NCBI GenBank assembly: GCA_910890315.1
Contig: CAJVGD010000046.1
Location: 310,001-374,000, forward strand
DNA from: Serendipita indica DSM 11827
Lineage: Eukaryota > Basidiomycota > Agaricomycetes > Sebacinales > Serendipitaceae
Length of the DNA: 64,000 bases
Reading direction: 5' to 3'
In this document: piece after piece, positions 16,478-26,392 of the stretch
Layout of the letters: each line of letters begins with the position of its first letter
How positions within the stretch are numbered: the stretch's first letter is position 1
Program-made: the position numbers and the translations under genes
The notes under the pieces: model-generated
The model's database searches: none
Told to the model about the DNA's origin: nothing
Seen by the model: the letters and a program-made list of their open reading frames with translations, nothing else

Positions 16478-17532
16478 ATGGTGAGCCCTGATTCTGTCTT
16501 ATTGTTCGGCCACTCATCGGTCTTTCTAGAGCGAATACTGGGTCTCGAACAAAAAATACTTTTGTAAATACTGCGAAATCTTCATTGCCGACGACGCACC
16601 GTCGCGCACTCAACACGAAAATGGGTTACGACACAAGGGCAAGAAGGAGCAGTTTATTCGCAACTTGTACAAGTCAGGAGAGAAGAAAAAGCGCGAGCAA
16701 GAGGAGGAACGAAAGGAAATGGCGCGGATAGAGCTGGTAAGCATCTTACTCACCCTTTCGCTGGTCGTTTCTGACTCGTGGACAGGCGGCACAAGCGTCG
16801 TTTGCTGGTGATGTTCAGTCGGGTCGTGCCAAAGGATCTACCTCGAGTTACACCGCACTTCCAAAACCCTCAGCTCCAAAGCCTGCCGTCAAGTCGGGGC
16901 CATCCATGGCCAACTATACGACTGCAAGAGACCTTGGTATAGCTCAAGAAGAGGAGGAGAAGATGGCAAAGGCAATCGCAATGGCACAAAGTCAGGGCGT
17001 CGTTGGCCAATGGGAAGTCGTCGAAACGACTACTCCCACCGCGTCTGCGCTACCTCAGAAGAGACCCCTTGAAGACGACGAAGACGAGGAGGGTGAAGGA
17101 TACCGTGTGCGAAGAAAGAAGCTCGCGGAAGGACTAGGGGAGATCTATGACCCGGGTGTGATCACCTTGATCCCGAAAAAGCAGCCAGAGAATGAAATCG
17201 AGGCTCCAACTGTGCAATCAGAGAAAGAGCCAAAGGTACCAGCGCCGCTCAAGTGGTCAACGAAACGATGGAAGACCGGAGATGCAGATCCAGATGTGGA
17301 CGCGACAAGTGACAATGAACAGCCGACTCAACTCAATGAGGTCGTTGAGACACAGAGTGCGGATGCCCTTACGGAACGTCACGTCCAAGATCCGCCGTCG
17401 CTTACAGAGGAAAAGCCGCAAGATCAGCCAAAGCCGACGGAGGAGGTTGCACCGACAAAGAGCATGTTTAAGAAGCGAAAGGGACCTTCGCAGTCAGTTG
17501 GGACCAAGACAGGGGCTCGTAAGCAGTTGTAG
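16478..17532 (+). CDS. WBP4: WBP4/FBP21-like splicing factor with U1-type zinc finger
   Basis: Likely a spliceosome-associated protein of the WBP4 family. The N-terminus is MSEYWVSNKKYFCKYC, the typical matrin/U1-C-type C2H2 finger (CKYC, then QHENGLRHKGKK). A basic coiled-coil segment (KSGEKKKREQEEERKE) and a disordered acidic tail follow. The tail has YDPGVITLIPK near 17150, a short motif seen in the family's C-terminal region. The start is odd: ATG at 16478-16480 is followed directly by a GT donor, and exon 2 begins at 16530 with AGC GAA TAC TGG. The first coding exon is therefore just the start codon. A third exon begins near 16787. No WW domain is seen, as in many fungal members. Confidence 0.8.
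16481..16529 (+). other. 49-nt intron directly after the start codon (ATG-only coding exon)
   Basis: Donor GTGAGC follows the ATG with no base between. The acceptor CTTTCTAG precedes AGCGAATACTGG. Removing it gives MSEYW, the conserved beginning of the zinc finger protein. Without it the finger has no start codon in frame. Confidence 0.75.
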
Positions 17533-17649
17533 GATTAGAAATGGCCTAATGCATGTTCATAGTTTGGTGGCATATCAAGACGTTTGGATACAGGCCTACT
17601 AGGTGACATGCTGCCAGGATCTCGGACCCAGGAAATAGGTTGCGGTTTT

Positions 17650-18349
17650 TTACGATCGGGGCTTCTCCTATGCAAAGTGGTCAATTACTATAGCGCGAAG
17701 GGGCAGTCGTACGACGGACCTTCTTCTCCTTCCAGAGGGCAAGTAGGCCGACACCCGAGACTTTGACAACCTTGAATCGCACACCGGGAATATCACCCTT
17801 GGCTTTGCCGCTGCGACCGAAACCAGAGATAAGGACCTCGTCGTTTTCGTCGACAAAGTTTAGGCAACCATCGTTCTAGAATATAGTAAGTATTTATATA
17901 GTGATGGGGGGTCTCAGTGGGACGCACGGGGACGAACGCGGCCACCTTCTTGCCGTTCTTGATGAGTTGCACACGGACGCATTTTCGGATGGCGGAGTTG
18001 GGCTGTTTGGCTTCTACGCCAACCTTTTCAAGTACAATTCCTTTTGCGTGGGACGAGCCTCCTGTCGGCGAGGTTTTATAGACGTTGCCAAGTGCACGCT
18101 TCTTGTATGCTTTATCGGCCTGTGATGGCGAGGAAAAGGGGATGAAAATGACGGGAATAATACGTAGGATATTAGCAACGATATTCGTCCTGAACGGAGT
18201 GGCCATCGCACGCACCCATCGGTTCTCGCGGCGCGAGGTGCGCAACTTGCGGGCAGCTTGAAGTCCACGGGGCTTGTTGGCTGCATACAAGGTCACACTT
18301 TAGTCTAACGAGTCCATAGGCACAGCGGAGGACGCTGCTTACATCCCAT
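17650..18349 (-). CDS. RPS23: 40S ribosomal protein S23 (uS12)
   Basis: This small-subunit protein sits near the decoding centre. The rebuilt protein starts [19 protein letters not shown] and has [20 protein letters not shown] and [19 protein letters not shown]. The loop with the conserved PNSA proline, hydroxylated in other eukaryotes, is intact. It continues [20 protein letters not shown] and ends [14 protein letters not shown]. Exon 1 is only 7 nt (ATGGGAT, 18343-18349). The last exon (17650-17667) encodes just EKPRS and the stop, reached through an intron at 17668-17719 with donor GTCCGT. Reading through instead would give an unfamiliar tail. Two further introns sit after RRENRW and after AAFVP. 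Length (about 145 aa) matches the family. Confidence 0.95.
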
Positions 18350-18546
18350 TGCTAGAGGTCGGGTCGACGATTGTTTGGGACCTCGTGGCCAAACAAAGCT
18401 ACGACCTCCTGCAGACGTCTTGCTGCGAGATTGAACTTTTACAGATGCTATATGATCTATGTACAACGCCTAGAAACAGGATGAGTGGGGTATCAACGGT
18501 GCAGACTGCTAGGAGACGGAGATACGGATTCTCCTGAGTCGTACGT

Positions 18547-19264
18547 CTACCCATTAGATATCTCAGAGCCATGATTGGCTGCTGTTTCAGTATAAGATAG
18601 TCTTGAAACATGAACGATATGGTCTCCCCGTTCAAAAACCGTTGGAGGTCTCGACGCTCTGGACTCTGCTCGAGAGGCTCGACGCCTGCCACCCTTACTT
18701 GGGGTTTCACCCTCAGCAGATGCATTAGATTGTCGTTCTGCTGGTGAATGCGGGGGACGGGGAATTGTCTTAGACTCCCCACAACGTGAACATTCATGGC
18801 GTACAATGAAACGGTGAGCGGCCGAGCCTAGGACAGTCAGATGGAGAGAGGAATACATAAAAGGATTAATACCATGAACTCGTGTCGTAGAGTGTCCCGG
18901 GGTCATGACATTGAAACAGACAGAGCATATCGTGCGCTTTACCGAAGGGTCGCTGTAACGCTGATGAGTTGACAGCTTGATAAGAGAGAGAGAGCAGAGA
19001 CATCTTGACCATAGATTTGTTTCCTATTGTCTTCATGGTGCGCACATGAAAAGCAGCAAGGTCATTCAATGTTCCTTTTCGTTTGTGATGCTTGCGAGAA
19101 GTAGCTTTGTAACCCTGATCTGAAGCTTCTGGTTTGCTTCCAGATGCCTCTAACGTGCTGAAGTGTGCCGCCATTTGGTATAAAAAGCTCATCCGATGCA
19201 TGAGGTCCTTATTGGGAACGCTCGAGAGATTGGATCCATCTTCCTCGTTTTGTTTCTTTCCCAT
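18547..19264 (-). CDS. RPR2: RNase P/MRP-type subunit RPR2 (RPP21 family)
   Basis: This is a protein subunit of RNase P, which trims the 5' leader of pre-tRNA. Exon 1 starts MGKKQNEEDG and has the family helix NKDLMHRMSFLYQMAAHF. It continues to LAAFHVRTMKTIGNKSMVKM, matching the segment before the zinc ribbon. Exon 2 gives the DPSVKRTICSVC part, running into NVMTPGHSTTRVHG. Exon 3 gives HRFIVRHECSRCGESK, supplying the second Cys pair. The tail is basic and Ser-rich, ending VFERGDHIVH and about 20 residues more. The precise C-terminal end is less sure because a further small intron is possible. The start codon is 57 bp from the divergent ZCCHC9 ATG. Confidence 0.8.
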
Positions 19265-19320
19265 TCAGTGAAATGCACAGACGTGGTTAGGAACAAGGTA
19301 ATAACTCGAACCCGGCCAAG
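19265..19320. promoter_or_regulatory. 56-bp head-to-head spacer between RPR2 and ZCCHC9
   Basis: Both start codons point outward from this 56-bp gap. The 5' leaders and core promoters must overlap or extend into the neighbouring genes. No TATA-like element is evident. Confidence 0.6.
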
Positions 19321-20237
19321 ATGACGAGAATCACCAACCACGGGAGAAAGCGAAAATATAACGAAGCACAGTTCAACAAATACTTTGATGGGGATGAGAA
19401 TGCGGAAAACAGCGAGGGTCCTCCCAAAAAGAAGAAGCTCAAGTACGACAAGGCGGCTAGAATGGAAGCTAAAATGGAAAAATCGAAACTTATGGGGCAT
19501 AAAACTGGGGGGTGGGGTCGCTCAGATGCGATAAAGGGTATGTGCCGCTGCTGAATGAAACCAAATGCTCTCTAAGAGCTTTGTAGCGAGTGCTGCCGCA
19601 TCTGAAAGTCGTCGACAACGAAGAATAAACGAGAGAATGGCGGAAAAGACGTGTTTTGCCTGTCGACAAAAGGGACATGCGGCAAAGGATTGTCCCTCGA
19701 ACAGCGAGCTGGGTGAAAAGCGACCGGTGACTGGAATTTGCTACAGGTGAGAAAAAAGTTCTATAATCGTTTGTCTGACGTCTACAGATGCGGCGCTACC
19801 AAGCACACGCTCGCCAAATGCCGAAAACCCATCGACGAAGCCAACCCGTTACCGTTTGCCTCTTGCTTTATCTGCAAAGGAAAGGGACATCTAGCATCTT
19901 CCTGCCCTCAGAATGAGAAAGGCATCTATCCGAATGGAGGGTCCTGCAAGCTTTGCGGTCAAACAGACCATCTGGCACGGGCTTGTCCATTGCGATCAAC
20001 TGCAGGTGAATACATTCTCTCCTCTAGCTATTGGACCTCATTCTCTCCCCCCTTGTAGCTCCTGCAGAAGGCGTGCTCTTTAATGCGGATGGCACCGTGG
20101 ACGCCCCTGGCGCTGACGAGGACGACTTTATGGTGCTCAAACGCAAGTCTGTTCAGTTGAATAAGGATGAACAGGCACACAAAAAGCACAAGTCGACATC
20201 AGCCACTGTGACTGCACCAAAGGTGGTTACTTTTTAA
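19321..20237 (+). CDS. ZCCHC9: ZCCHC9-like four-zinc-knuckle RNA-binding protein
   Basis: A nuclear/nucleolar RNA-binding protein with a basic N-terminus (GPPKKKKLKYDKAARMEAKM). Four CCHC knuckles follow: CFACRQKGHAAKDC, CYRCGATKHTLAKC, CFICKGKGHLASSC and CKLCGQTDHLARAC. The second knuckle is split by an intron at about 19748-19787. Two other introns lie near 19535-19585 and 20005-20058. After the knuckles comes EGVLFNADGTVDAPGADEDD and a Lys-rich end. This order and the NEKGIYPNGG linker between knuckles 3 and 4 match the ZCCHC9 family (S. pombe and animals), linked to rRNA or snoRNA work. It is divergent with RPR2. Confidence 0.88.
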
Positions 20238-20508
20238 AAACTTGTCTGAAATTGTACTATTAGACATGTTTCTACGGACGTCTCCGAGTCATTTGTCATC
20301 TCCGCAGAGCGTGGAGTCGACGGATCTCCGCACCGGTACAATATCGTCCGCAGGCCGTCTTCTGTCCTAATTTTAAGCGAGTAAACGTATATCTAAACGA
20401 TTAAAAGCTCCAAAGAGTAGTCCTGACCGGGCCTGAAATTTAAGGCAGGCTATTGGCCCACACGAGGCCTTTACCAAAAACTTGGATCCAACGACAACAC
20501 CGTGGGCC

Positions 20509-22042
20509 ATGTCTCTGCGCTCGATCCTCCCCGTTCTCCGCGGCCAATGCACGTCTAGGACGTTCTCTACGACGTCTCGTGTTGCGACGCGCACTGGCTC
20601 TCCCTTTGCCAACGTCGCCAACGCTCGTTCAAAGGCCTTGGTTCGACCTTCGTCACGCGGTTTCGCCACGGACAGCGGTGCATCCAAGGGCTCGGGAATA
20701 AACGTCTGGATTGCTTTGCTCGGTATTGCCGGCGCTGGTGGTGCCTATTACTTCTACACCAACCCCAAGGAGGCCGAAACCGCGCTCAAGTCTGGAACGC
20801 AGTCTGCAAAGGCCGCTGCTGGCTTCACGCCAAAGCTTGAGGACTATCAAAAGGTCTACAACACGGTCGCCGAACTCCTTGACGAGGCCGGCGATTATGA
20901 CGGTTAGTGGCTGCCGTGGCTGCGTCGACGACCTCTTCTTTGGCTAACAAGCGTACCAGATGGCTCATATGGCCCCGTTCTCGTCCGTCTTGCGTGGCAC
21001 GCCAGTGGAACGTACGACAAGGAGACGAATACTGGTGGCAGGTATGCTGTCTTCTCGAAGAAGATCCGGTTCACACGGGACTGACTTGCCCCGCTTTTGA
21101 TTCGCAGCAACTATGCCACGATGCGCTTCGCGCCCGAATCTTTGCATGCGGCTAACAACGGTCTCGCCATTGCCCGCGGTGTGCTCGAGCCCGTAAAGCA
21201 AAAGTATCCTTGGATCAGCTATGGTGACCTTTGGACTCTGGCCGGTGTTGCCGCCATCCAGGTTTGTGATTCTTGGTCCTATCGACGATCTCTCACCCCG
21301 GCTGTAGGAGGCTTCAGGACCGAAGATCCCCTGGCGTGCTGGTCGCATTGATGGTTTCGAAAAGGACGTAACTCCTGATGGACGTCTCCCCGACGCTACT
21401 CAGGGTGCTGATCATCTCCGGAACATCTTCTATCGCATGGGGTGCGCCCACTCGCTCTGATTCAAGCCTTTGGCTCACATTCCAAAGCTTTAGCGATCAG
21501 GAAATTGTCGCTCTCTCTGGTGCTCACGCCCTCGGTCGTTGCCACACAGATAGGTCTGGTTTCGAAGGCCCTTGGACTTTCTCGCCGGTCACCTTCTCCA
21601 ACCAATACTTTGCCTTGCTCTGGAACGAGAAGTGAGTATTAAATTTTCTCCGAGGACTACCCGCTGACGTCTTCAAAGGTGGCAATGGCGCAAGTGGAAC
21701 GGACCCAAGCAACTCGAGGACAAGAAAACTAAGAGCTTGATGATGTTGCCGTAAGTTCTTCAAAGACTGCTCGAGAATCGTAATTCATAGTTGATAGGAC
21801 CGACTACGTTCTCGTCACCGACAAGTCCTTCAAGAAATGGACCAAGGCTTATGCTGATGACGAGTCTGTTTTCTTCAAAGAGTGCGCATTTGATTGACAA
21901 ATAGACGTGTCTACTGACCTCTTGCTTCAGTTTCTCTGCAGCCTTCTCTCGTCTCCTCGAACTAGGTGTCCCCACTACCCAATGGGTCACCCAGACTCCA
22001 TGGGAACTCAAGACACTTGCGGAGCAAGAAGAGAAGAAATAA
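20509..22042 (+). CDS. CCP1: Mitochondrial cytochrome c peroxidase
   Basis: This class I heme peroxidase reduces hydrogen peroxide with electrons from cytochrome c in the intermembrane space. It starts [13 protein letters not shown] with an Arg/Ser-rich presequence. A hydrophobic segment ([20 protein letters not shown], about residues 68-87) follows, as in a bipartite sorting signal. The distal site is [13 protein letters not shown] (Arg, Trp, His). The proximal His is in [11 protein letters not shown], and ALLWNEKWQWRKW is the substrate-binding end. The C-terminus is [12 protein letters not shown]. It has seven or so short introns; the first joins GDYD to DGSYGPVL. An upstream in-frame ATG at 20482 would add nine residues. 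Confidence 0.93.
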
Positions 22043-22235
22043 ATATGCCCCGTGCTTCGGTTGCTGAACTAGTCCTCGCAGTTGCACTGCGTTTGAATAA
22101 CCATAAAACCTCCCGTAGAGGTCACGTTTGTTGAAATAGATTTTTTTCTTTCTGTCGGCTAGTCACTAAGTCTGTGTCGGACATCCCGGAAGCTCCTTGA
22201 ACTCTGCCACCACCTTGCTCGAGATTCACCCGCCC

Positions 22236-23856
22236 ATGAGTTCGCACTTTCCAAAACCAGGAACCTCATCCTTTGTTCATGAACTATCACTCCGCGTTCA
22301 ACGGCAGCTAAACAATAACGTGCCATTCGACGAGTCCATATTTCGATGGATCTTGTACTGCTTGATTGCTGGAGACAAGCACCTCATTCTCAGGACGAGG
22401 TCACGGGAGTCATTCGCAGTTCAAAAAGTCGCGAAATCCGTATGTCCTCGTCGAGTATTATTGTTGAGAGACCATAATCGAGGATTTCGTAGATTCTGTT
22501 CAGCATCTTTGGGCTCAATACTGTATCTATTAAACTCGACAAGGAATCTACTCCAACCTCGCTGCTGCTGTCTCTCTTTCCAAGAATCAACAGCAGCATT
22601 TCGTCCCCTGTCAGCCAGACCCCCTCACAATCACCGGCAATCTCTGTCCCACCGACCAGCTTTGATAGGAAAGCAAGATTGGGTCCACCGCATTTACTTA
22701 TGACGCCTACCAATCGCTCGTCATCTTACGTGCGCGGTTCGCATGGGCACTTGAGCGTGCAGGAACGGAACCAAGAACGAGTTTCGCTTCTCGCTGATAG
22801 CGTCCTTCCTCATGGTCACACTGGACGCCCACGACTAAGCGTTGCAGCTACTATTGCAGGCGTCACGGACGACGATAGAGGGAGCATTCGTGGCATCCGA
22901 CCCGCCTCTGGCAGAGGTTTCTTACCGCCGGATATAGATGCGTCTTCGGTGACATTTGCGGCCTCACAGCATGTACAACAGCTGTCGCAGAGTCAAAATA
23001 TTCCCGTCTTTCAGTTCCCACATGCCGTTGTGGTACATGGACTGGAGACGGCGTCTAAAGCTGTTCAAGAGACGTTGTGGGATATGCTGAGGACGAGATC
23101 TGTCGTGCTAGATCGCGAAGGAGCTCCAGACGAAAAGGGGGTGGTTTCAAATATGCCCGACGGCTTCATATTAATCTATGTATGTCCCCTGGGAGATGGT
23201 ATATCCAACCCTCCAATTCTCAAGGCTCTGGCAAGTCCGTTTGGCAAATGTTGCTTGTAGTTGCTCATCCTCTGCAGCTGGATCGCTTCTCATTTAACGC
23301 CAGTATCGTTATACCACCCTCTCCCAACTCGTCTGCAATTCTTGGATCTGTCACATTGGAACCGACACGGTCACCTCTTCTCCGACGGACGACGGTCTTG
23401 AGTAGGGAGTATATTGAATACCTGGGTCATCTTGCTCATGACACACCAATGTCGCCAAGTATTTCGATGTATATTTCAAACCTTCTCTCGGCTATTCGCT
23501 ACCATCCTCAACTCAACGCGTCAAACATCACGTCTCGCTGTGCACAGGATTTGACAGAGTTTACCAAAACCGTATTTGTCCTCACAGGCTCCAGTATGGC
23601 TCTACAGGGAACAAAGGATGGAGATATTGAAGAGGAAGACGAGACAATCAAACGCAGGCCACCAATGACGCCCGACGACGTTAAGCGAGTAGTCAGACAC
23701 GTCGTTGGTCATCGAGTTAGTGTACGAGAAGGTGTACATGAGGAGCTTCTAGGTAGCGTAGTCGTATCTGCCATCCAACGTTCCCAGAGCACAGAGCGAG
23801 AACCGCGGCGGACGATTCGCGAGGTGCTAAGCGAAGCTATCGCAGCAGTTAACTAA
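22236..23856 (+). CDS. Fungal Mg-chelatase-like AAA-type protein
   Basis: This resembles fungal proteins annotated as Mg-chelatase-like, although fungi make no chlorophyll. The rebuilt protein begins MSSHFPKPGTSS and runs CLIAGDKHLILRTRSRESF. It crosses an intron at 22440-22492 to ILFSIFGLNTVSIKLDKE. After a disordered Ser/Pro/Arg linker comes the AAA-like core: HAVVVHGLETASKAVQETLW (helix 2 region), VVLDREG, then NMPDGFILIYVCPLGDG (sensor-like strand). A GC-AG intron (23231-23277) joins ILKAL to LDRFSFNASIVIPP, the typical family phrase. The C-terminal part is helical and has a MTPDDVKRVVRHVVGHRVSV lid-like segment. Walker A is not evident. Role unknown. Confidence 0.65.
23231..23277 (+). 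other. GC-AG intron in the Mg-chelatase-like gene
   Basis: The donor is CTG|GCAAGT and the acceptor CTGCAG. Removing 47 nt joins ILKAL to LDRFSF in frame, which fits the conserved family phrase. No GT donor is available that gives the same join. Confidence 0.75.
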
Positions 23857-24318
23857 TAGAGTAAGCTTGTTTTACCATGTATTGTTTGTCCTTGACAATT
23901 GGGAAGGTCAACCCTTCCGGCTTGTCTTCGGTCCCTTGTGATTGTGTCACATCAGAACGAGAAGTCCAGAAGAAACGATAGAAGTCGTGGAGTGCGCCAA
24001 AAGGAGCCATCTCTCGAGTTGCTGCTGCGTCAAGTTGTCACTCGTTCGTTTCTTGACGCGCACCGTATTACCATAGGGTATAACCAGTTGCGGAAGACCA
24101 AGTCTACAGGGTTTCTTGGCGGGAAAGGGCGATCAAAGGCCCATCCAGAACACTCGGTTACCGTCGATTGAGGTCCCGGCGTTGCGCGCCTCTGGCCATC
24201 AAGGCCCGTGAGCGGTGCTGGTGTGAATGCGCCAGCAAGAAAAGCAAACCTTGGACTCTTCCTAGTCTGTCCCAGTCCTCGTACACCAAACCTCTTCGCC
24301 GGGCACCTCGCCCAGAAG
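23857..24318. other. Intergenic region before the membrane protein gene
   Basis: About 460 bp. Frames of up to 90 codons exist, including an in-frame 5' extension of the next gene, but none shows a signal peptide or domain. It may hold the promoter and a 5' leader. Confidence 0.4.
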
Positions 24319-26297
24319 ATGGGTAGCAACATTGAGACGAATACATATTCTCTACATCTAGATCACAATTCACCTCTTTTCAACTACTACCCATTTGCTG
24401 GTACGTTGGCGAGTCGTTCTCCGACTTCATTTGACGAAAATCTTGAGACCCTTGGGCTGTGCCGGACCTCACGACCGGCTGGGCTCCATGGAATAGTGTC
24501 TCAGGAGGATATGATCCATCACTTCCTGTTCCAACATCACTCGACCAGGGTAGATGGTGTCAGCGCACACAACAAGACGGAGCACAGCTCGAGCTTTACT
24601 TCACAGGTTTGTCTATATATTTTATATGGGCGTCAAATTTTAATTTCAAACAAGGATCTTCTGTTATTCTATATGGAGAAGTAGAAAGAACAAACTATGA
24701 TATCTGGATAGACGGCAAGTTGAGCGCGGGCACAGCAAATAATGGGCGGCTGGCGGACGTTGATCTGGATGAAGGAGAGCATAGATTATTGCTCACAGCG
24801 CATCCTCAGTTCAACGGATCTGCTTGGGGGAATATCTGGTTTTATGGAGCGGACATCGGAGTAAGGTTGCCCGACTCACCGTATGTCGCTTCCCAACCGG
24901 GCGTCTACACACTCTGACAGTACGCGTAGCATTGTTCAGGAAGCGAGCACCCAAGTTCAATTCGGTTCCACATGGAACGCCATATCCGATCCAGTACTTG
25001 GGAAATATCACGCTACCACAGCGAGTGGTGCATCTATCTCGGTATCACTTCATCAAGCGTCGGCAGTCATGGTATATGGTATTCGAAATCTAGCGTCCGG
25101 TCGGTACAACGTGACACTGGACGGCAATACAAACACATTCATTTCAAAAGCATCATTTCCCAGCCAATCACTTTTGTTCGCCGCATTGGATCTCGACTTC
25201 ACAAAGGACCATAACCTTACCATCACCAACGTGGACGGAAGTACATTGGGTATTTCCTCTGTCAATGTCACAACAGCAACACCACGTCCGGTCAATATGT
25301 TCGTGAGACCATATTTCCTGAACATACACGACTAACTTTTACTAGTACTAAGGGTGGTGTACCAAAAGGAACCGTGATTGCCCTCATTACAGCAGTTTCG
25401 GTGGTCCTTTTGATGCTGGTTGTCGCTACCGTCTGCGCCTTCACCCGTAGGAAACTACGTGCGAAAAGAAGAGCTCGTCAACGCTTCCAGTTCATTGGGC
25501 CCACAAAGTATCAACCTTTTACTCGCGATCCATCTCTCAAATTCGACGACGCCGTTACAGTGAAGACAGCTCGGTCACCATCTATGGTAATCATTGGTGA
25601 CCCACGCCACTCGTATGAGCCTACTGTACAACTAGACTCTGATGGCGAGGATGATGACGGGTCCTACTACTTTGTGCAACGGCCGCTTCTTGGGAACAGT
25701 AGCACCCCTTCCCTCGATCTCACCTTGGGCTCCGAATTCCACGTTGAATTCCCCAGTGGCTCAGATGCCAGTAGGCATCCCTCACGTGCCTCGAAGAAAC
25801 CTTCGTCCCATGGAAGTCGCTCGACTCGTCACCAGAGACAGGGATCGTCCGAGCAAACAAATTTCCTACACGTTCAAGGCTCTACCCATTCTTCCGACGA
25901 AAATTTCAAGAGGTCAGGATCAAAGAGTAGCTCAGAGAGCGGGAAACATCAAAGCCGCATTCGTTTCTCTCTCCCGGCAAACATGCCCCCACCACCTCTT
26001 AGAACGGCTACAAGTCCGGGACGACCGATGCGCAAGAGCTACCAACGCTCGAGTCGGAGTACGGGCGTTGTGGGCGAGCCAGTTTCGCCCGCTGAATCAT
26101 TGCCATTTACAGTTGGAACCTCGGTTGCCTTCGAGCATCCGGACAGCACCGGGCGACCTTCTGAAGAAAGTATACCCTTTTCCTCCGAAGGAACCTTTGC
26201 CCAGCACGTCCGTGATCCGTCGGAGTCCTTCAGCCGTGTATATCACGACAGTCCTGGGCTTATACCAGCCTCAGCTTCCCAACTACATGATTCCTAA
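24319..26297 (+). CDS. Single-pass membrane protein with extracellular beta-rich domains (basidiomycete family)
   Basis: I place this in a large basidiomycete family of unknown function. It probably starts MGSNIETNTYSLHLDHNSPL. Two beta-rich modules follow. The first has TGWAPWNSVSGGYDP, ELYFTG and SSVILYGEVERTNYDIWIDG. The second has VQFGSTWNAISDPV, HATTASGASISVSL and VMVYGIRNLASGRYNVTLDG. The paired pattern of a small-residue strand then YG...Y.V.LDG suggests carbohydrate-binding-like jelly rolls. One transmembrane helix (VIALITAVSVVLLMLVVATV, about 25370-25430) precedes a basic stop-transfer RRKLRAKRRARQR. The cytoplasmic tail is about 280 residues, Ser-rich and disordered. No N-terminal signal peptide is seen, which is common in this family. 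The first intron boundary (about 24400-24460) is uncertain. Confidence 0.7.
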
Positions 26298-26392
26298 TGA
26301 CCATCCGTCTCATTTTCAATTCATGACCTCTGGCGGACTTTACGGACTACCTTTTGCATCATTCGTACATAGTGGGTCCCGAATAAAATATT

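Noticed and set aside
22390-22713. 107-codon minus-strand frame
   Set aside because: It lies within the Mg-chelatase-like gene, whose plus-strand exons give a continuous conserved protein.
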